Notes under the pieces: model-generated
The model's database searches: none
Seen by the model: the letters and a program-made list of their open reading frames with translations, nothing else
Told to the model about the DNA's origin: nothing
Source: CAZFPT01 sp046541875
GTDB lineage: Bacteria > Planctomycetota > Phycisphaerae > SM23-33
Assembly: GCA_046541875.1 (NCBI GenBank)
Contig: JBKHCL010000065.1
Location: 1 to 18,198, forward strand
Reading direction: 5' to 3'
DNA length: 18,198 bases
Translations under genes and position numbers: made by a program
Part shown: piece after piece, positions 1-8,102 of the stretch
Numbering within the stretch: position 1 is the first letter of the stretch
Layout: every line of letters starts with the position of its first letter

Positions 1-65
1 CGATCCCGGTGGTTCGCCAGCCCTACGGCGGAGGGGGGTAATCGAGGGTGGCGGTAGTGTGTGAT

Positions 66-85
66 CCCCCAGCTGACGCTGGGGG
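66..85. repeat. REP-like perfect palindrome, 8-bp arms
   Basis: CCCCCAGC at 66-73 and GCTGGGGG at 78-85 are perfect inverted arms around a TGAC loop. Such a GC-rich extragenic palindrome resembles the short dispersed REP-type elements of many bacterial chromosomes. There is only one copy in this window, so dispersal is not shown. It could also serve as a transcription terminator stem, but no T tract follows on either strand. Confidence 0.5.
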
Positions 86-134
86 CTTGCTGCATATATT
101 CCCGCCGTCGTCGCGCGGGGGCGGGGTAATTCCG

Positions 135-153
135 CCCGCAAGCAAGTTGCGGG
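135..153. repeat. Inverted repeat, 7-bp arms
   Basis: CCCGCAA at 135-141 and TTGCGGG at 147-153 pair perfectly around a 5-nt loop. The hairpin lies 50 bp from the palindrome at 66-85 and is directly followed by two tandem copies of a 12-bp unit at 155-178. The cluster looks like a small repetitive extragenic element. Its function is unknown. Confidence 0.45.
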
Positions 154-154
154 T

Positions 155-178
155 GCTATGGCGGCGGCTATGGCGGCG
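155..178. repeat. Tandem 12-bp direct repeat, two copies
   Basis: GCTATGGCGGCG occurs at 155-166 and again without interruption at 167-178. The copies are identical. The repeat sits between the hairpins at 135-153 and 217-240 in the non-coding region. It may be a replication-slippage product. Confidence 0.6.
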
Positions 179-216
179 GAGCGGTTCTTCCGATGGCTGA
201 CCCACCAGAATGACAC

Positions 217-240
217 GCGGCGGACCCGAAGGCCCGCCGC
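217..240 (-). terminator. Candidate dnaK terminator hairpin with UUCG loop
   Basis: Read on the minus strand, the arm GCGGCGGGCC is followed by a TTCG tetraloop and the arm GGTCCGCCGC. This gives ten pairs with a single G-U wobble. The orientation that gives the very stable UUCG loop is that of dnaK, whose stop codon lies about 136 bp upstream on the same strand. No U tract follows, so it is not a textbook intrinsic terminator; it may act with Rho or as a 3'-end stabiliser. Confidence 0.4.
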
Positions 241-295
241 GCGTGAATCTGCGTTCGCTGTCACCGACAACGGATTGCCGGCGACTCATGACCAG

Positions 296-358
296 CTACT
301 AGTAACTGGCAACTAGCAACTAGCGACTGGCAACTAGCAACTAGCAACTAGCGACTAG
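296..358. repeat. Tandem heptamer array (CAACTAG consensus)
   Basis: Nine consecutive 7-bp units occupy this stretch: CTACTAG, TAACTGG, CAACTAG twice, CGACTGG, CAACTAG three times and CGACTAG. The consensus is CAACTAG, and variation falls at the first, second and sixth bases. The array ends 19 bp from the dnaK stop codon. There are no spacers, so it is a microsatellite-like array and not CRISPR. AT content is higher than in the neighbourhood. Confidence 0.8.
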
Positions 359-376
359 TAGCCAGCTGCTTCTGGG

Positions 377-2308
<1,932 letters not shown>

Positions 2309-2333
2309 GATTGTCTCGCTTTCTTCTCTGATC

Positions 2334-2354
2334 GGGCCCGTCGCTTCCGGGCCC
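2334..2354 (-). promoter_or_regulatory. GC hairpin in dnaK leader
   Basis: GGGCCCG at 2334-2340 and CGGGCCC at 2348-2354 form a perfect 7-bp all-GC stem with a 7-nt loop. It lies 25-46 nt upstream of the dnaK start codon. If transcribed it would be a stable leader hairpin just ahead of a weak ribosome site. It does not overlap the start codon, so a simple RNA-thermometer role is not shown. Confidence 0.35.
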
Positions 2355-2529
2355 CCGCAAATACGTTTCGTTTTCGGATACTTTCTCAATGCGCCTACCG
2401 GCTGCAACCAACAATGTGCAACGTCCGTGCCATTCCCTCATGACACGGTATTACAGGCACTTACGTTGCCGACCTGCCCTTCCGTCCATGCCATCGGCTG
2501 CAGGAAGCGGGCCGGATCGGTCGAATTGG

Positions 2530-2544
2530 CAGGTCGCCGACCTG
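2530..2544. promoter_or_regulatory. 15-bp palindrome, candidate operator
   Basis: CAGGTCGCCGACCTG is a perfect palindrome of 7-bp arms around one central C. A further CGACCTG half-site lies at 2470-2476, 60 bp away. The position in a divergent promoter region, 149 bp before the fucosidase start, suits an operator for a dimeric regulator of sugar catabolism. The regulator is unknown and no promoter was located next to it. Confidence 0.4.
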
Positions 2545-2692
2545 GGGGACGCCCTTCCAGCGCGATCGGCCAAGGTCACGCTTGACAGCCAAGATGCCTG
2601 CTGCGAGGATTCGTTCTTTGGTTTCCCGGCTGAACGGCTTGCGAATCGCCTGGTTCAGTGTATCCCCCTCAGCGAAGAAGGACATAAAACCC

Positions 2693-3997
2693 ATGCCGCA
2701 CATCAACCCCTGGTTTCCCGCCGCGAAGTTCGGCGTGTTCATTCACTGGACCCTCAAGAACGTCGAGATGGACTACGACGAGCCCGTCGAGGAGATGACC
2801 CTGGACCTTCAGCGCCGGTGGGCTCGCGAGAAATGGACCGCCGAGAACTTCGACGCCCGCCAGTGGGCCCGTTCGTTCAAGGATTGGGGCGCGAAATACG
2901 CCGTGCTGACCACCAAGCACCACGTCGGCTTCTGCCTGTTCGATGCCCCGGGTGCCGAGCTGACCTCCGCCAACATCGCACCGGCCGGGCGGGATCTGGT
3001 CGCCGAGTATGTCGAAGCGCTGCGCGCCGAGGGCATCCGGATCGGGCTGTACTACTCGCTGCCGGACTGGTCGCACCCGGACTACGCCAGCTGCGCCGGA
3101 GGCGACAACCCGCGCAGCTACTCCCGGACCGACGAGCCCGAGCGCTGGGAACGGTTCCTCAAGCAGATGTTCGCCGAGGTCGAGCATCTCTGCACTGCCT
3201 ACGGCAAGATCGACATGCTCTGGTTTGACGGCGACTGGGAGCGCACCGTCGAGCAGTGGCGCAGCGAGCAGCTGGTGGAGATGATCCTGTCGCACCAGCC
3301 CCACATCGTGTTGAACAACCGCCTGCGGCATCCCTGTCTCGGGCACGTCGCCTCACCGGAGAGCAGCGCCCCGCTGGCCGGTAGACACGATCATTGGGAG
3401 TTCTGCACCACCCCGGGCGACAACTGGGACGGACAGGCCGCCAACAACAACCTCAAACAGCCTCCCGAACTGGTCCGCATCTTCGCGGACATGGTGGGCA
3501 TGGGTGGAAACCTGCTGCTGAACATCGCCCCCAAAGCCGACGGGACCATCCCGCCCGAGCAGGTCGACGTCATGAGCGGGCTGGGCAAGTGGATCGTCCC
3601 CCGCGGTGAGGCGATCTACAACGCCGAGAAAGGTCTGCCGCCCGGTCTGTTCAACGGGTCCTCCACCCACAAAGGCGGCGTACTGTACCTGATCGCCTGC
3701 GACGCCCCGCGCGGCGAACTGTGCGTCAAGGGCCTCCAGAGCGAGGTCAAACGCGTTACCCACGTTCCCAGCGGGACCGAGCTGAGTTGGCGGCGAAGCG
3801 GCGGGCGGGCGAACTTCGGAAAGGCGGGCTGGCTGTTCATCGACACGCCGGCCGAGCTCATGGACGAACCGGCCTTCGTGGTGCGGGTCGAGTTCACCGA
3901 CGACGTCTGCGAAGTCTCCTGCCCCGACGGAAAACGCCTCAAATGGCGAGGCCGACCGGTGCTCACCGAACAGGCCACCTACGAAGCACGCGAGTAG
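2693..3997 (+). CDS. Alpha-L-fucosidase, glycoside hydrolase family 29
   Basis: Retaining exo-glycosidase predicted to remove alpha-L-fucose from glycans. The 434-aa protein shows the GH29 pattern: WFPAAKFGVFIHW near the N-terminus (His18 in the substrate pocket), TKHHVGFCLFD with His76-His77, and KIDMLWFDGDW with Asp179 at the usual catalytic nucleophile position. LLNIAPKADGTIP followed by GEAIYN marks the end of the barrel, and a short beta-rich C-terminal region follows. The acid/base residue varies in GH29 and I do not assign it. The ATG at 2693 is preferred over upstream in-frame starts because AAGGA lies 10 nt before it and homology begins there. No signal peptide is seen, so the enzyme is probably cytosolic and acts on imported oligosaccharides. 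It is transcribed alone, divergently from dnaK. Confidence 0.92.
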   Translation: MPHINPWFPAAKFGVFIHWTLKNVEMDYDEPVEEMTLDLQRRWAREKWTAENFDARQWARSFKDWGAKYAVLTTKHHVGFCLFDAPGAELTSANIAPAGRDLVAEYVEALRAEGIRIGLYYSLPDWSHPDYASCAGGDNPRSYSRTDEPERWERFLKQMFAEVEHLCTAYGKIDMLWFDGDWERTVEQWRSEQLVEMILSHQPHIVLNNRLRHPCLGHVASPESSAPLAGRHDHWEFCTTPGDNWDGQAANNNLKQPPELVRIFADMVGMGGNLLLNIAPKADGTIPPEQVDVMSGLGKWIVPRGEAIYNAEKGLPPGLFNGSSTHKGGVLYLIACDAPRGELCVKGLQSEVKRVTHVPSGTELSWRRSGGRANFGKAGWLFIDTPAELMDEPAFVVRVEFTDDVCEVSCPDGKRLKWRGRPVLTEQATYEARE

Positions 3998-4023
3998 AAC
4001 CAACCCGTCCGCCGGCGCATGAC

Positions 4024-4063
4024 CGGGCCCCGACAGCGGTCTGCACGACGCGGCCGGGGCCTG
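4024..4063. terminator. Inverted repeat in convergent spacer
   Basis: The fucosidase (plus) and the protease (minus) converge on a 97-bp spacer. GGCCCCG at 4026-4032 pairs with CGGGGCC at 4055-4061, extended by a G-U and a C-G pair, around a 22-nt loop. An outer CCAACC/GGTTGG pair (4000-4005 and 4079-4084) encloses it. No T tract is present on either strand, so a bidirectional terminator is only suggested by position. Confidence 0.3.
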
Positions 4064-4094
4064 TGAGGTCACTGCATCGGTTGGATCTGTATCC

Positions 4095-6536
4095 CTACGC
4101 CAGCGACATCGAACCGGCCGAGAAGAAGCTCCGAACGTCGCTGAGCGACAGACGCAGCAGGCCGTCGTAGTAGTCGCTGCCGTCCGATCGGCCATCCACG
4201 CCCCACGGGTTGTACACGTCGACGTAACGGCTGCCGTTCTCGTCGACGCCCACCTCGTGCACCACGTAAGCGTGCGAGCTGACGATCGGGCTGCCACCGG
4301 GCTGCGAACCCAGGCTGCCCAATGTCACGGCATGGCCGTCAAGCTGGGCGGACTCCAGCTGCTGGTACAACGAACCATTGCTCTGGCTCATCGAAACGTA
4401 CGACGTGCCCTGGCCGGTGAGCTTCTCGTAGACCACGCTCATCCATCCGCCCGACAGCGAGGCGTAGGTATTCTCGCCCGTGCGGTAGTGAGCGTAGGCC
4501 TTCTCCATCAGGGGCATCCAGATGTCGCCGCCCTCGCCCAGGCCCTGGTAGACCAGTCTGCCGTAACTGTTGACCGGAAGGTCGCCGTCGATACGCAGGT
4601 ACACCTCGCTGCTGCCGTCGTAGTATCGCACCGCGTAGGACCCGTCGCCCAGGGAGGTGATCATGTTCTCGATGAGATCCGGGTCGGTCCCCGCCAGCGA
4701 GGACAGGCTCGCCAGATAGTAGCAATCGCCCAGGCTGCCCTGGTCGGCGTCGTTGTACGTGATTCCGTTGAACAAGGGCCGATCCGAGAAATCCTCGTAG
4801 TCGCTGGCCCTGCTGGTGAAGTACGGGTCGCGGATCGCCTGGCCGCGAATCTCGGTCGAGACGTAGTTGGCCGAGCCGGTGTTGGTGGTCCATGGCTGAT
4901 AGAACGTCGAGATCCGGTGCAGCGCCCCGGCGTTGATCTCGGCGTTGGTCGCGTCGTGAGAATCGGCAGTGTCCAGCCAGAACCGGTCGTAGCCGCCCTG
5001 TCCGAAGACGCGGTCGAACCCGCCGTCGATCGCCACGATCAGATCGTCACCCTCGCCGGCGTAGATTTCAGAATAGCCGGCCGAATTGGCGTAGATCGCA
5101 TCGTTCCCGTCGCCGGCGAACACGAACGTGTCAACGGTGATGGAGTGCATCAGCGTGATCGTGTCCGACCCGCCAAAGCCATACACGCCGATGGAACTGA
5201 CTTCCGCCGACAGCGTGGTCAGACCGGCTTGGGAGCGGATGTAGAACTGCCCGTTCATCCAGGCGATCTTGATCTCGTCGTTGCCGTCGGTGCCCTCGAT
5301 GTACAGGTACGATCCATTCGCATCGTGACGCACGCCGGCGAGCACATCATCCTGCACGGTGCCGCTTCCGTCCAGCGGCGTCCAGTCCACCGACGTCGCC
5401 GAGACGATCAACTGATAGTTGCCGGTCGCGCTGCCGAAATCACCGGCCGAGATGAAGTACTGCTCGCCGGCCTGCAGCGAGATCGTCAGTTCGGCACTGA
5501 GCCCGTCGGCGTCGTCGCTGAAGTGCATCTCGTTTCCGTCGGCGTCGTAAATCGTCAGCGTCGGGTCCATCCCGCCGTCCAGGCCGTCCATGCGAAGGGT
5601 CATCTCGCCGTCGAACCACGCGGTAAAGCCGTACACATCGACGTCGCCGTGGGTCTCGAATACGCCGTTGATGTTGGCTGCCAGCGCGTCGTCCAGCGTC
5701 AGTTCGGTCGCCTCGGAGAGCGAATCGCCGGCGTCGTCGCCCAGGGGCATCCCCCGCACCGCCAGGCCATACGCTCCGACGGTGCCCGCGCGATTCGTCG
5801 CGCGGATGACGTAGGACTCACCCGCGACGGCCTCGAAGCGAACCTGGGCATCGACGCCCAGGGCGTTGTCGTTGACGGCCACCACGTTGCCTCGGGAGTC
5901 ATACACATACAGCATGGAATCCAGCGCGTTGTCGCCGGCGGCCATCGTCACCGTCATCGACAGGTCCTCGTCGGCGGTGAAGCGGAAGAAGTCCTGGTCG
6001 CCCGTCGCGTCGATCGCGCCGTCCAGGTCGGCCGACCCGTCGGCATCCAGGGCGAAATCGGTGGCGTCGGCGGGCGTGTCGCCGTGGGCGTCGGCGTGCT
6101 CCAGGCCGGTTAGCGTGAGCGTGTATTCGCCGGCAGTGCCGTCCGCCCCGGCAGCGCGCAGCCAGTAGGTCTCACCGGACACCACGGCGAAGGTAATCTG
6201 CGAGTCGGTCCCGTGGGCGTTGTCGTTCTCGGCCAGGAAGCCGCCGCCGGCGTCGTAGGCGTGGACCACGGTATCCAGCTCGCTACCGGCCGTCCGCGAG
6301 AAATTCACGGTCAACAGCCCGGTAAAGTCGGCCGACCACCGGAAGATATCCTCCTCGCCGCCGGTGTGAATGGACCCCTCGATGGCCAGGTCGCGATTCA
6401 GATCGAGGGTGATGACTTCGGCGGAGACGGGCGAATCGCCGAAATCCCCGCTCTCGGTCAGCAGCATGGGGCTGGCGTCCATCAGCAGGCGCGATTCGAG
6501 ACTCTCAAAGACAGGCAGATCGGCGTGTGCAGACAT
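4095..6536 (-). CDS. Calpain-like (family C2) cysteine protease with PPC domains and LEPR-XLL-type N-terminus
   Basis: Predicted exported cysteine protease of 813 aa. Residues 8-21 carry FESLESRLLMDA, the planctomycete LEPR-XLL-type motif; no classical signal peptide is seen. Three pre-peptidase C-terminal (PPC) beta domains follow at about 35-145, 150-263 and 265-380. A Gly/Asp-rich stretch at 450-515 (GGSDTI, GDGNDAI, GEGDDLI) resembles RTX-type calcium-binding repeats. The C-terminal 220 residues form a calpain-like domain with the full triad: Cys605 in QGSLGDCYYLA, His755 in SSHAYVV and Asn776 in VYNPWG. Fusion of PPC and protease domains fits a surface or secreted enzyme, perhaps calcium-dependent. 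The ATG at 6536 has GGAGGA 6 nt upstream; the 18-codon longer frame is not needed. Substrate unknown. Confidence 0.9.
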   Translation of the reverse strand: MSAHADLPVFESLESRLLMDASPMLLTESGDFGDSPVSAEVITLDLNRDLAIEGSIHTGGEEDIFRWSADFTGLLTVNFSRTAGSELDTVVHAYDAGGGFLAENDNAHGTDSQITFAVVSGETYWLRAAGADGTAGEYTLTLTGLEHADAHGDTPADATDFALDADGSADLDGAIDATGDQDFFRFTADEDLSMTVTMAAGDNALDSMLYVYDSRGNVVAVNDNALGVDAQVRFEAVAGESYVIRATNRAGTVGAYGLAVRGMPLGDDAGDSLSEATELTLDDALAANINGVFETHGDVDVYGFTAWFDGEMTLRMDGLDGGMDPTLTIYDADGNEMHFSDDADGLSAELTISLQAGEQYFISAGDFGSATGNYQLIVSATSVDWTPLDGSGTVQDDVLAGVRHDANGSYLYIEGTDGNDEIKIAWMNGQFYIRSQAGLTTLSAEVSSIGVYGFGGSDTITLMHSITVDTFVFAGDGNDAIYANSAGYSEIYAGEGDDLIVAIDGGFDRVFGQGGYDRFWLDTADSHDATNAEINAGALHRISTFYQPWTTNTGSANYVSTEIRGQAIRDPYFTSRASDYEDFSDRPLFNGITYNDADQGSLGDCYYLASLSSLAGTDPDLIENMITSLGDGSYAVRYYDGSSEVYLRIDGDLPVNSYGRLVYQGLGEGGDIWMPLMEKAYAHYRTGENTYASLSGGWMSVVYEKLTGQGTSYVSMSQSNGSLYQQLESAQLDGHAVTLGSLGSQPGGSPIVSSHAYVVHEVGVDENGSRYVDVYNPWGVDGRSDGSDYYDGLLRLSLSDVRSFFSAGSMSLA

Positions 6537-6723
6537 TGTGCTTCCTCCGGGACCCGCCTGACACCCGCGCAACGACGCCTCCTCCGGCAACGCGGCGCAA
6601 ATCGTCCAACCGATAATGGCGACTCCTTCCGCCGGGCGGCAGGTCCTTCCTCCAAAAATAGGGATGCAGCTCTTCCTCCATTAGAGAACATACGACATGG
6701 ATTTTACCCCCGCCACCAAAACC

Positions 6724-6762
6724 GGAATGATGGGGCATTCCCCCTAGATTAGCAGGCATTCC
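6724..6762. promoter_or_regulatory. GCATTCC repeats, candidate regulator site
   Basis: GCATTCC occurs at 6735-6741 and again at 6756-6762, offset by 21 bp or two helical turns. An inverted copy, GGAATG, lies at 6724-6729 and forms a 6-bp inverted repeat with CATTCC at 6736-6741. Spacing on one face of the helix is typical of tandem activator or repressor sites. It lies about 190 bp upstream of the protease start and 105 bp upstream of the promoter at 6867. No regulator is identified. Confidence 0.35.
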
Positions 6763-6789
6763 TAAGATGCTCTACAGTACAACGTTAGG

Positions 6790-6816
6790 CCGCGAACCAC
6801 TCTCGCGGAGTTTTTT
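6790..6816 (+). terminator. Orphan Rho-independent terminator
   Basis: CCGCGA (6790-6795) and TCGCGG (6803-6808) form a 6-bp GC-rich stem with a 7-nt loop, followed by AG and six T residues at 6811-6816. This is the standard form on the plus strand. No plus-strand gene ends upstream; the nearest coding sequence is the start of a minus-strand gene. It may end a small unannotated transcript or insulate the promoter at 6867. Confidence 0.45.
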
Positions 6817-6866
6817 GGAGTTTCTGGAAAACCGGACGATCGGGTCGTTTCAGAGCGGTGTTTCGA

Positions 6867-6895
6867 TTGACAGGCTGCCCGGTCCGCTATAAGAT
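6867..6895 (+). promoter_or_regulatory. Sigma70-type promoter for the SPOR-like gene
   Basis: A perfect -35 box TTGACA (6867-6872) is separated by 17 bp from TAAGAT (6890-6895), which overlaps TATAAG at 6888-6893. Initiation would fall near 6902 and leave a leader of about 44 nt with an AAGGAG ribosome site before the GTG at 6946. This is one of the two best promoter matches in the window. Confidence 0.65.
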
Positions 6896-6945
6896 CTTTG
6901 GGTTTCCGGTGTCTGGGTTGCCGATCGGCGGCAAGGAGCGCAGCC

Positions 6946-7659
6946 GTGGCGAGGAAGAAGGATCACGTAGCCCCATTTGAAATTGTCGCGGGCCTGGGCA
7001 AGAACCCTCCCCTGCAGGAGGGGTCCGACGAGGAATCATCGGCCTCTCCGGAGGCGCCCGCGCAGCCGGAGCAGAAGCCTCGCCGGCACGTGGGAAGCGG
7101 CTCGGCGGGTACGCCGATGGCCTCGACGTATCATTCGGCCTCGCCGGTCACCGAGCAGGCCGAACCCGGCAAGCTGACGGTGTCGATCGGGCACCTGACC
7201 GCGGGGCTGGTCATTGGTGCGGTAATTCTGCTGGTGGCGGGCGCGTTTGTGCTGGGTCGCATGACGGCCGGGCCTTCGCAGGCGACCTCGGCCGGCGCGA
7301 CGGACGGTGCGAACAAAGCGCCCGAGCGTTTGACCGGAAAATACTATATGGTGATCGAGGCGATGGACGGCGCGACCCCTTCCGAGCGGGAGAAGGCCGA
7401 GCACATCGCCTGGTTCCTCGAGCAGCAGGGCGTCGAGGCGTCGGTGCTGCGATACCGCTATCCCAAGCAGGGCCCGGTGCGTTGGGTCGTGCTGGGATAC
7501 AAAGGCTTCCCCAACCCGGCCGACCGGGCCGCCAGGCGATTCGCCGAGCGGATGGCGAAGCTGGGAGAGGAATACAGCAAGCGTTACAGCGGGAATTTCG
7601 ACTTCTCGCCGAAAAAGTACCCGGACTCATCAGGTCCCTGGTTCGAGGTGTGGAAGTAG
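6946..7659 (+). CDS. Single-pass membrane protein with SPOR-like C-terminal domain
   Basis: Uncharacterised 237-aa protein. Residues 1-77 are charged and Pro/Ser/Ala-rich, probably disordered and cytoplasmic. A single membrane helix spans about 84-104 (HLTAGLVIGAVILLVAGAFVL), and a small alpha/beta domain lies beyond it at about 131-237. That domain alternates a strand (YYMVIEAM), a helix (REKAEHIAWFLEQQG), a strand (ASVLRY), a strand (RWVVLGY) and a helix (ADRAARRFAERMAKL), an order like SPOR peptidoglycan-binding or similar ferredoxin-like domains; this is a guess from pattern, not from a search. The GTG at 6946 is chosen because AAGGAG lies 7 nt upstream and a promoter precedes it; the TTG frame at 6898 has neither. 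The small basic protein gene follows after 54 bp, so the two may be cotranscribed. Confidence 0.75.
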   Translation: MARKKDHVAPFEIVAGLGKNPPLQEGSDEESSASPEAPAQPEQKPRRHVGSGSAGTPMASTYHSASPVTEQAEPGKLTVSIGHLTAGLVIGAVILLVAGAFVLGRMTAGPSQATSAGATDGANKAPERLTGKYYMVIEAMDGATPSEREKAEHIAWFLEQQGVEASVLRYRYPKQGPVRWVVLGYKGFPNPADRAARRFAERMAKLGEEYSKRYSGNFDFSPKKYPDSSGPWFEVWK

Positions 7660-7713
7660 CGCGCCGCCGGCGGACCCTAAGCAAGCAAGACCGCAACAGT
7701 TGGGAGCAGACCC

Positions 7714-7947
7714 ATGACGATGGACAGAACCCTGCGGGCCTCGGGAGGCCTGCTGCGACAGCGAAACGTGCTGACCCGCGCCGAGCGGATCAAGTATCTC
7801 ACCGACGAAGAGCGATTCGACCCGGAAGACGATTCGCCCTTCGGCCTGCCGAAGGTGATGGTCAGGAAGCCCAAGGCCGGCGGCAAGAAGAAGGCCAAGG
7901 AAGAGGTCGAAGAGGCCGCTGAGGGCGAAGCCCCCGCGGCTGGGTAA
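7714..7947 (+). CDS. PVC-group small basic protein
   Basis: A 77-aa protein whose first 50 residues match the short basic protein family I know from Planctomycetes, Verrucomicrobia and Chlamydiae. The recognisable features are MDRTLRASGGLLRQRNVLTRAERI, split here as RTLRASGGL, RQRNVLTRAERI and the closing FGLPKV. The function of the family is unknown; its small basic character suggests RNA or ribosome contact, which is inference. The C-terminal 26 residues are a low-complexity Lys/Glu/Ala tail (KAGGKKKAKEEVEEAAEGE) that lengthens it beyond the conserved core. The ATG at 7714 follows GGGAG by 7 nt; a second ATG two codons on would also preserve the family start. A strong terminator follows at 7976. 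Confidence 0.82.
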   Translation: MTMDRTLRASGGLLRQRNVLTRAERIKYLTDEERFDPEDDSPFGLPKVMVRKPKAGGKKKAKEEVEEAAEGEAPAAG

Positions 7948-7975
7948 GCAACTCGCCTGCCCCCGGAAGACACTC

Positions 7976-8008
7976 CGAGCCGTCCCGCCCCCGCGGGGCG
8001 GCTCGTTT
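7976..8008 (+). terminator. Intrinsic terminator after the small basic protein gene
   Basis: CGAGCCGTCCCG (7976-7987) pairs with CGGGGCGGCTCG (7994-8005) over 12 bp with one U-G wobble and a 6-nt loop, followed by TTT. It lies 28 bp after the stop at 7947 on the same strand, so it should end the two-gene unit that starts at the 6867 promoter. A weaker hairpin, CAGGCAG/CTGCCTG at 8018-8042, follows. Confidence 0.7.
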
Positions 8009-8102
8009 CGAGCGCAGCAGGCAGCGTGGGGCATCCTGCCTGCGCCGTGTTCTGTTTTCGATGGACACGCTCTGCAACCCCGTGCAATGAAAGAGGACCC
8101 CG

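Larger units (their letters stand above)
1..376. other. Repeat-rich non-coding region downstream of dnaK
   Basis: No convincing gene lies here. The stretch holds a perfect hairpin at 66-85, a second one at 135-153, a tandem 12-bp direct repeat (GCTATGGCGGCG) at 155-178, a strong UUCG-type hairpin on the minus strand at 217-240, and a run of CAACTAG-like heptamers at 296-358. The only long reading frame (minus strand, 23-289) is Arg/Pro/Gly-rich low-complexity translation and resembles no protein family I know. The density of small repeats suggests a spacer between transcription units, with dnaK reading into it from the right. Confidence 0.7.
2309..2692. other. Divergent intergenic region between dnaK and fucosidase
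   Basis: This 384-bp spacer must hold the promoters of both dnaK (leftward) and the fucosidase (rightward). No -35/-10 pair is convincing on either strand. Visible structures are a GC hairpin in the dnaK leader (2334-2354) and a 15-bp palindrome with a distant matching half-site (2470-2476 and 2530-2544). The CIRCE heat-shock operator half-site TTAGCACTC is absent. Reading frames that cross the region lack ribosome sites and resemble no family. Confidence 0.6.
6537..6945. other. Divergent intergenic region between protease and SPOR-like gene
   Basis: A 409-bp spacer with lower GC than its surroundings. On the plus strand it holds a good sigma70-type promoter (6867-6895) for the gene at 6946. 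A terminator-like hairpin with a T6 run lies at 6790-6816, and a set of GCATTCC/GGAATG repeats at 6724-6762. The minus-strand promoter of the protease gene is not clear; TAAAAT at 6703-6708 could be a -10 but has no good -35. No reading frame here looks real. Confidence 0.6.

Noticed and set aside
23..289. 88-codon minus-strand frame at the window start
   Set aside because: It crosses all the hairpins and repeats, has low-complexity Arg/Pro/Gly composition and matches no family.
296..358. CRISPR-like array
   Set aside because: The units are 7 bp with no spacers and no cas genes are in the window.
2309..2407. Upstream in-frame ATG that would add 33 residues to DnaK
   Set aside because: DnaK homology begins exactly at MASQKVIGIDLG and the extension runs through the leader hairpin.
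2309..2460. CIRCE operator or heat-shock sigma promoter for dnaK
   Set aside because: Neither the TTAGCACTC/GAGTGCTAA pair nor a CTTGAA plus CCCCAT pair at suitable spacing could be found.
4257..6113. 618-codon open frame on the plus strand opposite the calpain-like protease
   Set aside because: Composition is Val/Arg/His-rich shadow translation without motifs; the minus-strand protein has a complete catalytic triad and repeated domains.
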